Assembly (NCBI GenBank): GCA_020631735.1
Contig: CM036158.1
Coordinates: 85,189,421 to 85,253,420, forward strand
Direction of reading: 5' to 3'
Length of the DNA stretch: 64,000 bases
Source of the DNA: Saccharum officinarum
Lineage: Eukaryota > Streptophyta > Magnoliopsida > Poales > Poaceae
The notes below the pieces were generated by a model that saw only the letters and a list, made by a program, of their open reading frames with translations, searched no databases and was not told the origin of the DNA. The translations under genes were made by a program, and so were the position numbers. Position 1 is the stretch's first letter. Each line of letters opens with the position of its first letter. Below are positions 46,527-57,801 of the stretch, one piece after another.

Positions 46527-48443
46527 TGAATGTCCTATGTTTGGTGTTGGTAATTAGTGACAATGCCTAAGTACTAATCCTATGCCTAAGTTGTATGTAG
46601 CATATGAGGATTAGTACACTCCAAGGTTGGTGGCAAGATGGACATGGTGATCATGATGGCCACACTTGGATTTGGACGCAACCCTACGTGATCAAGGCAA
46701 AGGTATATGCTTAAGGGTTGTGTTTTAGTAACCAAGACACCTAGTGGGTGTGGTTACATTATAGGATAGATAGCCGTACTATAAAGAGGGGAATGACGCG
46801 GCTATTGAACTCCTAAGTGCCTCTAGATGCGCATTTCATGATCATATGCATTTGGATAGAACTAATATCGCCTCGGAAAATGATTGTGAAAATGCTAACA
46901 CACTCACACATGACGAGATCACTTGGTGATGTTAGCACGTTTGCGACGGCGGTGGAGTTTAAGCGGTAGAGAGGGTTTGGGGTCATCTCTCCCTCCCGCC
47001 GAGCGTGCGAGCGCGGGATTCAGGCAATTTTGGGGAAATGAAATGCCTATTTTCCACTACGCCGGAAGTCGGAAAAAGAAACGGAGGCAAACGGGGGTCA
47101 CAGTGGTGACCGGACGCTGGACCGGACGCGGTCACTGTTTGACCGGACGCGTCCGGTCAGTGTCCAGTATCTGCGCGTTTTTCAGTTGTTTGATCGGACG
47201 CGAGGCGCGTCCGGTCACAGGCGACCGGACGCGTCCGGTCGTCCAGGGAGCTTACTGGACTCCAACCGGACGCGGGCACTGTGGCGTCCGGTCAGTTCTT
47301 CAGCGCGTCCGGTCGCTGGTTCGTTGTGCGCGGCTCAGGGTTGACCAGCGCGTCCGGTCAGTTACGGGACCGGTGCGTCCGTTCGTGACCGGCGCGTCCG
47401 GTCGTTGCGACCGGCGCGTCCGATCGGTGCTTCGCGAAACTAGCCGTTGCGCGACCGGCGCGTCCGGTCAGTTGGACCAGCGCGTCCGGTCAACGCGACT
47501 TCGGCTGTTTCAAGTTTCTAACGGCTATATTCGAAGGGGTACGTCTATAAATACTCGTTGGCCGGCTCAAGGCTCTCTCTCTCGAACATTTGACATACTT
47601 GTGAGCACTTTGAGCTAAGCAACTCCCCTCCCACTCATCTCTCTTGCTTCTTTGCATATTCGAAGTGAGATTGAGTGATCCAAGTGCATTTGCATTGTGA
47701 GATTGCATCTAGTTGGCACTTGGTGGTTGATTTGCTGCGGGATTCTTGTTTCTCTTGGTGGTTGCCGCCACCTAGACGGCTTGGAGCAGCTTGGAGGCGT
47801 TGGCAAGAGTTGGTGATTGTTCTTGGCCACCTCCGGTGATTGTGAGGGGTTTGTGCCTACCTCGGCGAAGCGCCAAAGGCAACATTAGTATATTGCTCGT
47901 GTCATTACAACCTTTTGCCATTTGGTAGGTTCTTGTGGCGCCTTTTGAGAGGCTCGGTGTGTGACCGATTAGCCACCGAACCACGTGGTGAAGAGGGACA
48001 CAACGGGGACTAGCGTGCCGGCAAGCACGTGAACCTCGGGATAAATCTTCGTGTCATCACTTTCATATTGTCATTGATTGATCCCGGTGTTCGGTTATCT
48101 TGGTATTCATTGTTGATCATATTGGTTGGCTCAATACTTCGCCCCTCGGTGATACCCTCCTAACTCAACTCCACATTACTTTCTTAGTTATCTTTGCTAG
48201 CTAGTTAGCTTTGCTAGAGTAGCTTCTTTGTGTAGCTTGCTAGTTGTAGTTTCTTTCTCGGTTTGTCTTGTGCGGTTGAGTGCAATTACTAGAATTGTGA
48301 ATTGGTTAGGTGGCTTGCAAACACCCCGTAGGCTAAGCAAAACTCGCATCTCGCTATTTGTTTTATTGATAAACTTGTTTAGCTTGTCTTTGTAGAAAAT
48401 TTTAATAGGCTATTCACCCCCCTCTAGCCATCAAGACCTTTCA
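46527..48443 (+). repeat. Element D 5' LTR
   Basis: 1917 bp, tgaatgtcct...acctttca. The left target duplicate is probably ccagg (46522-46526). TATA box tataaata at 47546-47553. The 231-codon frame at 46923-47618 is an LTR artefact rich in the array-encoded repeats and is not called as a gene. Confidence 0.92.
47104..47500. repeat. Array of palindromic GCGTCCGGTC words in Sirevirus LTR U3
   Basis: About 11 copies of GCGTCCGGTC or one-base variants, several forming the full palindrome GACCGGACGCGTCCGGTC (for example near 47141). They lie just upstream of the TATA box. Similar arrays occur in S3 (13815-14155) and S1 (15960-16290). Likely cis-regulatory. Confidence 0.88.
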
Positions 48444-48445
48444 AG

Positions 48446-48458
48446 TGGTATCGGAGCC
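48446..48458 (+). other. Element D primer-binding site
   Basis: TGGTATCGGAGCC, one base from the tRNA-Met complement, two bases after the LTR end. Confidence 0.92.
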
Positions 48459-48497
48459 GTGGTCACCGTTTGTAAGGCTTAACAACCTCGGTGTAAG

Positions 48498-50687
48498 ATG
48501 GCTCAAGTTATGTTCAATCATGTTAATGGCAAGCCTCCATTCTTTGATGGCGTCTCTTCCTTTGATCATTGGAAAAGAAAGATGAAGCAATATCTAGGCA
48601 ATATACATGAGAAGGTTTGGGATGTGACCAAAGAAGGATACGTCATTCTTGATGAGGAAAACCTCACTCCCAATGACCGCATCAACAAACAATGCAATAC
48701 GGCGGCACTTGACACAATCTATCGTGCCATTGATGATAAAGTATTTGAGCAAATCAAAGATCTTGAAAAGGCAAATGAGCTTTGGATAAGGCTTGAAGAA
48801 ACATATGAAGGTACTTCAACGGTAAAAAGTGCCAAACTATATATGCTCAAGGACAAGTTCTCCACATTCAAGATGAAGGATGATGAATCCATCCCGGAGA
48901 TGTTCTATAGGCTCCAAGTCATTGTCAATGATCTCAAGGGGCTTGGGGAGAAGGTTGAGGACAAGGACTTCTCACACAAGTTCTTGATGTGCTTACCCAA
49001 GAAGTTTGCCACCTTGAGAAGAATGATCTTTAGAGAGGGATTGGACAAGGTCAAACCAACCAATGTGCTTGGAGATATAATGACCGATGCCCAATACAAT
49101 GATGATGAAGATGAGGTAGAAGAGAAGAAGGAGACCAAGGTCAAGCAAGAGAAGCCCATTGCATTCAAGGCTTCATCCTCTAAGGGCAAGAGCAAGGTAG
49201 AAAGTGATGATGATGATCCATTCGATGATGAGACCATGGCCCTCCTTGTGCACAAGATGGGAAGATTCATGAAGAAGAAAGGATATGAGGCAAGGAAGAG
49301 GAGAGACACTATAAAGGCAAAGACCCTTTGCTACAATTGCAATAGCCCCGATCACATAGTGGCGGATTGCCCCTATGAAGATAAGAGATTTCATAATGGG
49401 GACTTGAAGCTCAAGAAGAACAAGAAGGATAAGAAAGAGAATGAGAAGAAAGCAAAGAAGAGCTTCACTTTCAACAAGAAGAAGAAGGGTGGTGGTTATG
49501 TAGTCACTTGGGATAGTGACAACTCCGATAGTGATGATGATGAAAGCTCTAGTGATGATGAGAGGATCACTCGACGAGCCACTGCAAACATCGCCCTCTC
49601 CAACAAGCCATCCATCTTCGACACTACATCAACATGCCTTATGGCCAAGCCTACCAAGGTAAAATATGATGATAGTAATGATGATTCTTGTGCTAGTGAT
49701 GATTGTAGGAGTGATGATGAGGAGGATGAGGACTACTCTAAGGATGATCTATTAGGCATAATAGATCAAATGAGCAAGGGCTACAAGAGGACAACCAAGA
49801 AATACAAAATCTTGGAACAAGAGCTTATTGCCAAGAGCAATGAAAATGATGCCTTGATGAAGGAGCTTGTTGCTCTCAAAAAGAGTAAGGAGTGCAAAGG
49901 AATTGAACAAGAGCTCAAAGCTCTTAGGAAATCCTTTGATGAGCTAGAGGCTTCTCGTGAGTGTCTAAAGGAAGACCACGAGGATCTTGAAATTGCTCAC
50001 ACTAGGCTTAAGGAAGCCCACTCCACTCTACTTGAGCTCATCAAGGAAAAGGACCTTAAGTTGGAGAAGTTCATGAAGGAAGCTAAGGAGGAGCAAGTGA
50101 TTGTCACTTGTGATATTGGACTAACATGTGATATTATTGATGACTCTTTATTTGTTAGTCCTACTAATGCTTCATGTAGCTCATCATCATCCACCACAAC
50201 CAACTCTACCTCTACTACTAGTGATTCATCACTTGTGGTTGAGACTCTCAAGAGAGAGGTGGATGATCTCACCCGCGCATTAGGCAATGCCTATGGTGGG
50301 GATGCCCGCTTGCTAAAATGCTTGGGTAGCCAAAGGTTCTCTCTTAACAAAGAGGGATTAGGCTATACTCCCAAGAAGGGCAAGGCGGCCTTTGCTACTC
50401 CAAAGCCTCGCTTTGTGAAGGGCAATGGTCGTTATTGCAATAGATGCAAGCAAGTTGGGCATCTAGAGATTAATTGCAATAAAATGAACAAGAACAAGAA
50501 AAATGCTAATGTACCTTACATTCCTTTTGATTCTTGTTATGTGCTTACCAAGGGTGAGAAAGGTGTGCATGCTAGGTTTGTTGGTACACCAATTGTGGGC
50601 CCAAAGAAGAAGGCCATTTGGGTACCAAAGAGCTTAGTGACTAATCTCCAAGGACCCAAACAAGTATGGGTACCTAAGAAACATTAA
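48498..50687 (+). CDS. Element D gag polyprotein (Sirevirus)
   Basis: Intact 729-residue frame. N-terminal copia gag domain (FFDGVSSFDHWKRKMKQYLG; LWIRLEETYEG; LMCLPKKF), an acidic/basic low-complexity stretch, zinc knuckle CYNCNSPDHIVADC (residues 278-291), a Lys-rich then Asp/Ser-rich linker, a coiled coil (about 440-550, repeated LKE/LEE heptads), and a second knuckle CNRCKQVGHLEINC (647-660). Gag packages the element RNA in cytoplasmic particles. The long C-terminal extension with coiled coil is typical of Sireviruses, known to bind host proteins. The stop TAA (50685-50687) is followed in the same frame by pol after one more stop. Confidence 0.95.
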   Translation: MAQVMFNHVNGKPPFFDGVSSFDHWKRKMKQYLGNIHEKVWDVTKEGYVILDEENLTPNDRINKQCNTAALDTIYRAIDDKVFEQIKDLEKANELWIRLEETYEGTSTVKSAKLYMLKDKFSTFKMKDDESIPEMFYRLQVIVNDLKGLGEKVEDKDFSHKFLMCLPKKFATLRRMIFREGLDKVKPTNVLGDIMTDAQYNDDEDEVEEKKETKVKQEKPIAFKASSSKGKSKVESDDDDPFDDETMALLVHKMGRFMKKKGYEARKRRDTIKAKTLCYNCNSPDHIVADCPYEDKRFHNGDLKLKKNKKDKKENEKKAKKSFTFNKKKKGGGYVVTWDSDNSDSDDDESSSDDERITRRATANIALSNKPSIFDTTSTCLMAKPTKVKYDDSNDDSCASDDCRSDDEEDEDYSKDDLLGIIDQMSKGYKRTTKKYKILEQELIAKSNENDALMKELVALKKSKECKGIEQELKALRKSFDELEASRECLKEDHEDLEIAHTRLKEAHSTLLELIKEKDLKLEKFMKEAKEEQVIVTCDIGLTCDIIDDSLFVSPTNASCSSSSSTTTNSTSTTSDSSLVVETLKREVDDLTRALGNAYGGDARLLKCLGSQRFSLNKEGLGYTPKKGKAAFATPKPRFVKGNGRYCNRCKQVGHLEINCNKMNKNKKNANVPYIPFDSCYVLTKGEKGVHARFVGTPIVGPKKKAIWVPKSLVTNLQGPKQVWVPKKH

Positions 50688-50699
50688 TTTGTTTTGTAG

Positions 50700-52271
50700 G
50701 TTAATTACAAAGCCGGAGGAAGGCATTGGGTGCTTGATAGTGGGTGCTCTCAACATATGACCGGTGATTCAAGAATGTTCAACTCTCTCAAATCAAATGA
50801 TAGTGGCATTGATAGCATCACATTTGGTGACAATAGCAAGGGTGATGTAAAGGCTCTTGGAAGGATTGCAATCTCAAATGATCATAGCATCTCCAATGTG
50901 CTACTAGTTGAAAAGCTCAATTTCAACTTGTTGTCGGTTGCTCAATTGTGTGATCTCGGTTTTAAATGCATATTTGGTGTTGATGATGTGGAGATAGTTA
51001 GTGTTGATGGCTCTAACTTGATCTTCAAAGGTTTTAGATATGAGAATCTATACTTGGTTGATTTCAATGCTAGTGACACTCAACTTTCAACATGTTTGCT
51101 CACCAAATCAAGTATGGGTTGGTTATGGCATAGAAGACTTGGTCATGTTGGCATGAAGCAATTGAACAAGTTAGTGAAGCATGACTTAGTTAGAGGCTTG
51201 AAGGATGTCACATTTGAGAAAAATAAGCTATGTAGTGCATGTCAAGCCGGAAAGCAAGTAGGCAACACTCATCCATTGAAAAGCATTATGAGTACTTCCA
51301 AGGCATTTGAGTTGTTGCACATGGATCTATTTGGGCCAACTACATACACAAGCATTGGTGGCAACAAGTATGGCTTTGTGATTGTGGATGATTTCACTAG
51401 ATACACATGGGTATTCTTTCTTGTGGACAAGAGTGATGTATTTGACATATTCAAGAAGTTCATCAAGAGAGTGCAAAATGAGTTTGAGACCACAATCAAG
51501 AAAGTAAGAAGTGACAATGGAAGTGAGTTTAGAAACACAAGAGTTGATGAGCTATGTGAGGAGCTTGGAATCAAGCATCAATTCTCGGCCAAGTATACAC
51601 CTCAATCAAATGGCCTAGTTGAAAGGAAGAATAGAACCTTAATTGATATGGCAAGATCAATGTTGAATGAGTATAATGTGAGTCATTCATTTTGGGCCGA
51701 AGCAATCAACACGGCTTGCTTCTATAGCAACCGCCTCTATTGCCACAAGTTTCTAGAGAAGACACCATATGAGATCTTAAATGGAAGAAAGCCCAACATT
51801 GCATACTTTCGGGTATTTGGTTGTAAATGCTATATCTTGAAGAAAGGCACTAGATTGAGCAAATTTGAGAAGAAATGTGATGAAGGCTTCCTACTTGGTT
51901 ACTCAACTACTAGCAAAGCTTATAGAGTTTGGAATTTGGCTAGTGGTTTACTTGAAGAAGTGTATGATGTTGAGTTTGATGAAACAAATGGCTCTCAAGA
52001 TGAAGAAGATAACTTGGATGATGTGAGAGGAACTCAATTGACCAATGCTATGAAAGAAATGGATATTGGTGATATTAGGCCAAAGCAAGTGATTGATGTG
52101 GATGATGACAAAGATCAAGTGCTCCAAAGTCCAATTACACAAGCAAGTGGTTCTCTAATGCAAAATCAAGCTAGTACATCATCTCAAGTGCAACAAAATC
52201 AACAAGTGGCTAGTTCATCATCTCCAACTCATGATCAACATCAACATCCAAGCAATCAAGTCCAAGTGCTT
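50700..52271 (+). pseudogene. Element D pol, N-terminal half: protease and integrase (cut by element E)
   Basis: Open in the gag frame from just after the TAG at 50697-50699. Protease with WVLDSGCSQHMTGD. Pre-integrase zinc part WHRRLGHVGMKQL ... CSACQAGK. Integrase catalytic core with MDLFGPT, VIVDDFTRYTWVFFL, VRSDNGSEF and SNGLVERKNRTL (D-D-E), then GRKPNIAYFRVFGCKCYIL. After the linker the reading enters the LTR of element E at 52272 and stops at 52305. No internal stop, so the only defect seen is the insertion. Confidence 0.93.
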
Positions 52272-55200
52272 TGTAACAGAACCGCCCAATTATACGAGAT
52301 TAAGTAAGAAAATCATCCAACGGACGGACAATTTACCAAACTTAAGCCCGTATAACCCGGTAGTCCGTGAAATCTCGACGGATTTCAAACCATTTCACAT
52401 CACAGCCAAGATCGTAATAAGTTCAGCGATTACCTTCATAAGTTACACAGCAGTTTGCGGCACAAAATACATCGGAGTTTAAACATAGTTATTACAAACC
52501 AGTTTCAAATAAAGTAGCGGAAGCATTAGTTCAAAGCACACACACACACACACATCTTTTCCAAAATACAGTGCCAGCTCGCGATCATCTCCCACAAAAG
52601 CATCAGGCGAGGAGTAGTGAGTGACCATTGCCCATGGTCCTAGGCTTCGCCCATTGCAGGGTAGAGACAGTTGATACAATAACCATAGTACATCTGTCCA
52701 TCTGCAACAAGTGGGAACAAAGCCCTGAGTACGAGAAGGTACTCAGCTAGACTTACCCGACAGAACCAAAACAAAAAGACTCCAAGGATCATGATAGGCT
52801 TTTTGGTGGGGTAGCTGACTCATTTGCAAGAGAAGCATTTTTAGCTTACCAAATCATTTACAAAAGCATGTCATCTTTTAATTCTTTATTCTCCTGTCAA
52901 CTATGTTTGCACTTTATGCTAAAGTAACCATGTAATTGAGCAAGCAAAGATCACCATTGATATTTAACAATAATTACCATGTCATTGTCCACATAACTAT
53001 CCAAGTGTTGTATCCATATTACTACGATGAAGTAACTCAAGTCAAGTGCTCACTATCCAGTGAACGATGGCGATTCGAATCGATTATTGACCAGCTGGTA
53101 ATTTATTCCTCACACAAACCTCACTCACCCGCTAAAGTGAGGTATTGGTCACCGAGTCAACCATTCAGGTAAAGTCGCGAGCTTGCCAGGAACCACATGT
53201 ACCCGGGGGCCGCCCGACTGCTCTTTGGCCTTATCATCGCGCCCCCGTTTCCTGCCACTACTGCTCCGGTACAGTGCGTTGCGGGCAATCTACTCGGCCC
53301 GAATAATCTCCCGGCTTCGCGGTCGAAAGGTACTTTATCCGGCCAGCTAAACGTGAGGCATGCGTTCAACATGACCCGAGGCCCGACATCGGACGGTCCT
53401 TAATCGACACAGACGGAAGACACTACAGTCCAGAACCCTGCAAGCTTCCGCCCGGTCTCACATTCATTCCCACACTTAGTTATTCTCACATGACAATTCT
53501 TTCACATAAAACCAGGTAATCCCCTATAGCTCGCGGATGACAGGCAATCACCCGACTTCTACCGGTCTAAGCAAACTAAGCAATTATTGACCGTGGACAC
53601 CAGGGTGACAAGGATCGGGTAAAACAAGGTGGAACAAGGTATAATGCAGCAACGTTTGCAAACAACTCCTAAACTTAATGCATCAGATTAAGTAAAATTA
53701 ATAAATAATTATTTGCAAACCGGGGGAGAAATGCTCCGGGGCTTGCCTCGCTCGAAGGTACTGGGACGATGGTCGGGGCACTCCGGAAGCTCTTCACCGG
53801 ACTCCTCTTCTACTTCTGCTGGCTCCGGCTCCTCGGGCTGCTCCTCTGCGTCCTCGGGAACAACTGCCGGAACCACTTCCTGCGATCCTGTATGATGCAG
53901 AAGTATGAGTGCAATATGCATCGGTGCATTGCAGAGGTGACATGAGATGATGATGATGCGGAATGCATGCGATGTAACGAATGTATTACGTCATCGGATT
54001 ATGTGGAACTTATGACTCTTCTACAAGGTAGTCTACGTCATCCAAGAACATGTACTCGGAAACTACCAACACTAGTTTCTACCATGCGAGAGTATTAAAC
54101 AATCAAGAGGCTTCAAAGATACACCAAAGTATAATTTTCCAACTAACTTTGCATTAAGAATAAATAGAAACCCTAATTAGTCTTAAGGTTGAACAGCAAC
54201 ACATATTTTAGTAGCTCAGAAAAATCTTATAAAATTACAGTGGATTACTAATATCAAGAATAGCTTGACACAAAAATTTTACTACATTTGGATAATTAGA
54301 ACTTACTATACAAAAATAACAAACTATGGCCTCAAATAGATATTTAAAATACTTTACATTATGAAAAGTATCAAACAACAGATTTAGGAATTTTCCTACT
54401 ATCTATTACCTAAACAAACACTATAGAAAAATTATCACTTGCATGTTTTATTCAAATTTATTTAAATAACAACAATAACAATTATTGGTAATAGAAAGCA
54501 TTTGAACTGCAACTATACATTTTTCTACAGAACAACCAAGATATAAAATTTCCCTAGAAAGTACATGACACAAAAAGATTAATAAATTTGGAATCATATT
54601 TTTCTGACTTTTCTAGGATTTATTAAGTATTTATCAAGAAAATAGCCATTTTACTATTTAATTATAAACTCTACAGAAAAGTACATCAAATATGACATGC
54701 AACAATTTTATACCATAGATCTGGTCCCAAAGAGTCCATAGAAATTTGTTTCATCAAATTTGGAGCTAAAATGAGCAAGTTACAATTTTTTTTCTAAAGC
54801 ATTTATACATTTTCTGAAAAATCATTTCCAAAAATCCTTTTTAAATCCAGTCGCTGAACGGCTAGACGCACCCGGCGATCTACACACGCGCGCGCACACA
54901 GAGACAGACAGGCGGGCCCGCGGGTCAACCGGGTCCCACGCGTCAGCCGCTCCGAGTCAAGGAGGGCGCTGACCGCGCGGATCTCGACGACGGCGAGGTC
55001 GCCGGCGACGAGGTCACCACCGTCGTGATCCTCAAGGCGAGGCGGTCCCGTTGAGATCATTAGCCTGACCGGAGGAGCTCGAAATCGAGCTTGCCACCGG
55101 CCATGGCGGCTCGGCGGCGCTGCTCACCGGCGGGAGCTCCTCTCCGGCCACGGGGCGGCACGGGAGATGGTGTCCGAGCACCGGGAGGAGGAGGCGAACA

Positions 55201-56244
55201 AGATGCTCGCGCGAGTGAGGGAAAAGAAGAGGCGGAGGCGGGGTTTCCACGGAGCGGAGAACCACGGTGAGCTCGGCCGGAACTCCGGCGAGCGATTGGC
55301 GGGGCTGTGGAGCTTACCGCGGGAGATGGAGGTGAGCACGGGGTGCGCCAGAGAGAGAGGAAGCTCGTGGCGAGATGGAGAGGTCTGCGGTGGCCGGAGC
55401 TCGTCGGAACGCGCGCGTCCGGCGAGCGCGTGCGGTGGCGGAGGCGGAAACGGCAGCTGCGCTCGGTGAACAAGCGAGGAGGCAGAGCGGAGGGAGGAAT
55501 GGCGAGGCGCTGCGCGGGGGGGTTAAGGCGTGGGCGCTCGCGCTGGTGGGGGCGACCGAGCGCCACCCGGCCGCTGTGGCCGGCATGCGGCCGCCACGCG
55601 GCGTGCGTGCTCTGCCGGAGCGCCAGCGCGCGCGGGCGAGGGCGCGGGCGGAGGAGGGAGACGGCCGGCTGGGCCTGGGCCGAGGCGGGGCAGCGCGGGC
55701 GCGCGCGCGCGGTGAGGCGGGCCGACTCTGGCTCTGGGCCGAATCGGTGGCGGCGGCCCGCGAGGAAAAGAAATGAAATTTTTGATTTTCGATTTTCAAA
55801 TTTAAATGCATTTCAAACTTCAAACCCAATTTTGAACAAGAAGAAAGCATTTTATGGATTTGGCCCAAAAATAAAAGTTGCTCAAAATTGAATTCTCTAC
55901 AACTTTGATTAAGGGGCCATCTCAAAATTCTTAATAGATTTTGAATGACAAAATAAAAGCTAAAATAGGGGAAAATTTTGAATATTTTTCATAATTATTT
56001 TTAACAAGTTTTGACAAATTTTGAGCTCCAAAATTTGAACTAAAGTTCCAAGTGATCTAGAATTTATAGTTGCAAGGCTTTTGATATAATGTGATTATCA
56101 TATTATTATAGTTCATTAAATATAGCATGTTTAAGCTTTTATTTTAATCAAATTATACCATTATCATACATGATTATAATGATATGAATGCTATGCAATA
56201 TGATTGCCATGCAAAAATGCATTGCGCAACACCGGAGTGTTACA
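52272..56244 (-). repeat. Element E 3' LTR
   Basis: 3973 bp. Minus strand begins TGTAACACTCCGG and ends CTGTTACA. 53149-54839 matches 62329-64000. GC-rich frames at 54.9-55.8 kb on both strands are LTR artefacts. A short (CA)n lies near 52538-52552. Confidence 0.94.
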
Positions 56245-57801
56245 GCCCTCCCCCTTATAAAAATCTCGTCCCGAGATTTGGGTTACGAACCATTTATTAT
56301 AAAAATCTTCATAGGCGTTCTTTAAGTATTCACCCGTTTCCCAAGATGCATCCCCTTCATCGTGATGACTCCATTGTATCTTATACGTTTTCACCACACT
56401 GTTTCGAGTAGCCCTTTCCTTGGTATCCAAAACTCGAACTGGTTGCTCACGATACACCAAATCTGACTTCAGTTTTATGCCTCGAGGTTCAATCCTTTCC
56501 TCTGGAACGCGCAAACATTTCTTGAGATGTGATACATGAAAAACTGGGAATATAGCACCCATTGACTCTGGTAAATCCAATTTGTAAGCCACAGGACCCT
56601 TCCGTTCCAGGATTTTATAAGGTCCCACAAATCTGGCGGCCAGCTTTCTGCGCACACCAAATCTTTTCTTTTTCATTGGCGTAACTTTTAGATAGACATA
56701 GTCACCAACTTCGAACACAAGCGGTCTCCTTCTCTTATCTGCATAACTTTTCTGACGTGACTGGGCTGCTCTCATATTCTGCTGGATGATATGAACTTTC
56801 CTTTCGGCTTCTTCTACGAAGTCAATACCATAATACCTTCTTTCTCCGGGCTCAATCCAGTTTAACGGTGTTCTACACTTTCGGCCATACAGAGCCTCAA
56901 AAGGTGCCATCTTGATACTCTCTTGATAGCTGTTATTGTATGAGAACTCTGCTAATGGTAACCATGACTCCCATGAACCTCTGGAAGACAACACACAGGC
57001 TCTTAACATATCTTCTAGAACAGCATTAACTCTCTCAGTTTGACCATCTGTTTGAGGATGATAGGCAGTGCTACGAATCAGACTAGTCCCCAAACCTTTG
57101 TGCAAGTGCTCCCAAAAGTGAGCAGTGAACTGTGACCCTCTGTCAGACACTATAGTCTTTGGTATGCCATGCAACCTCACAATCTCTGCAATATACTTCT
57201 CAGCATATTGAGGTGGTCTATATTCCGTTTTGACAGGCAAAAAGTGGGCTGTCTTAGTAAGACGATCCACAATTACCCAAATGGAATCGTGACCTTTTTG
57301 AGTAGTGGGTAGACCCGTGATAAAATCCATACTTATGTCATCCCACTTCCAACTCGGTACTGACAAAGGTTGTAGCATTCCGGCAGGCTTCATGTGAATT
57401 GCTTTTACTCTACAACATGTGTCACATCTGGCTACATACGCTGCAATTTCCTTCTTCATTTTGGTCCACCAATAACGAGGTCTTAGTTCTTGATACATTT
57501 TACTGCTGCCAGGATGAATAGACAACTTAGAGAGATGAGCTTCATCCAAAATTTTATTCTTAAGCTCTCTATCCTTTGGAACAACAAGACGGTTGTCGAA
57601 CCACAACACATCCTGCTCATCCACCCTGAAGTGTTTCGAGGGTTCTTCTTGAATCTTCTTTTTGATGTGGAATATCCCCTTGTCTGTTTTCTGACCTTCT
57701 ATAATCTTACTCTCCAAGGAACAACTGACCTGAATACTTTGTAGCACGGCAGGGTGCATTAGATCGAAACCATCTTCAAGCAAGGTTGCACATTCAGACA
57801 A
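56191..57801 (-). CDS. Element E integrase with C-terminal chromodomain
   Basis: 536-residue open piece. HHCC zinc finger ([10 protein letters not shown] ... CDTCCRVK), DDE core ([45 protein letters not shown]), the GPY/F region ([19 protein letters not shown]) and a chromodomain ([19 protein letters not shown], then [20 protein letters not shown]). Integrase joins the cDNA to the host genome; chromodomains of this lineage are thought to direct integration to heterochromatin through methylated histone tails. The last residues read through the palindrome and PPT into the LTR. The upstream RNase H part is in another frame because of a 1-base indel near 57790. Confidence 0.94.
   Translation of the reverse strand: MSECATLLEDGFDLMHPAVLQSIQVSCSLESKIIEGQKTDKGIFHIKKKIQEEPSKHFRVDEQDVLWFDNRLVVPKDRELKNKILDEAHLSKLSIHPGSSKMYQELRPRYWWTKMKKEIAAYVARCDTCCRVKAIHMKPAGMLQPLSVPSWKWDDISMDFITGLPTTQKGHDSIWVIVDRLTKTAHFLPVKTEYRPPQYAEKYIAEIVRLHGIPKTIVSDRGSQFTAHFWEHLHKGLGTSLIRSTAYHPQTDGQTERVNAVLEDMLRACVLSSRGSWESWLPLAEFSYNNSYQESIKMAPFEALYGRKCRTPLNWIEPGERRYYGIDFVEEAERKVHIIQQNMRAAQSRQKSYADKRRRPLVFEVGDYVYLKVTPMKKKRFGVRRKLAARFVGPYKILERKGPVAYKLDLPESMGAIFPVFHVSHLKKCLRVPEERIEPRGIKLKSDLVYREQPVRVLDTKERATRNSVVKTYKIQWSHHDEGDASWETGEYLKNAYEDFYNKWFVTQISGRDFYKGEGCNTPVLRNAFLHGNHIA
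56245..56278 (-). other. Element E polypurine tract and palindrome
   Basis: Minus strand ttataagggggagggc directly precedes the LTR start TGTAACACTCC; 56262-56278 reads aatctcgtcccgagatt, identical to element C. The integrase reading frame runs through both and ends inside the LTR at 56191. Confidence 0.9.

Noticed and set aside
47104..47500. CRISPR-like array
   Set aside because: Short repeats are spaced irregularly, are palindromic and lie in a plant LTR; no spacer regularity and no cas genes.
46923..47618. 231-codon open frame
   Set aside because: Lies wholly in the Sirevirus LTR and encodes the palindrome array; the equivalent zones in S3 and S1 do not keep the frame.
52272..52305. C-terminal extension of element D pol
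   Set aside because: These last codons are LTR sequence of element E, not pol.
54803..55925. Several frames of 100-200 codons on both strands
   Set aside because: Inside the 3' LTR of element E, GC-rich, mutually overlapping, no domain.
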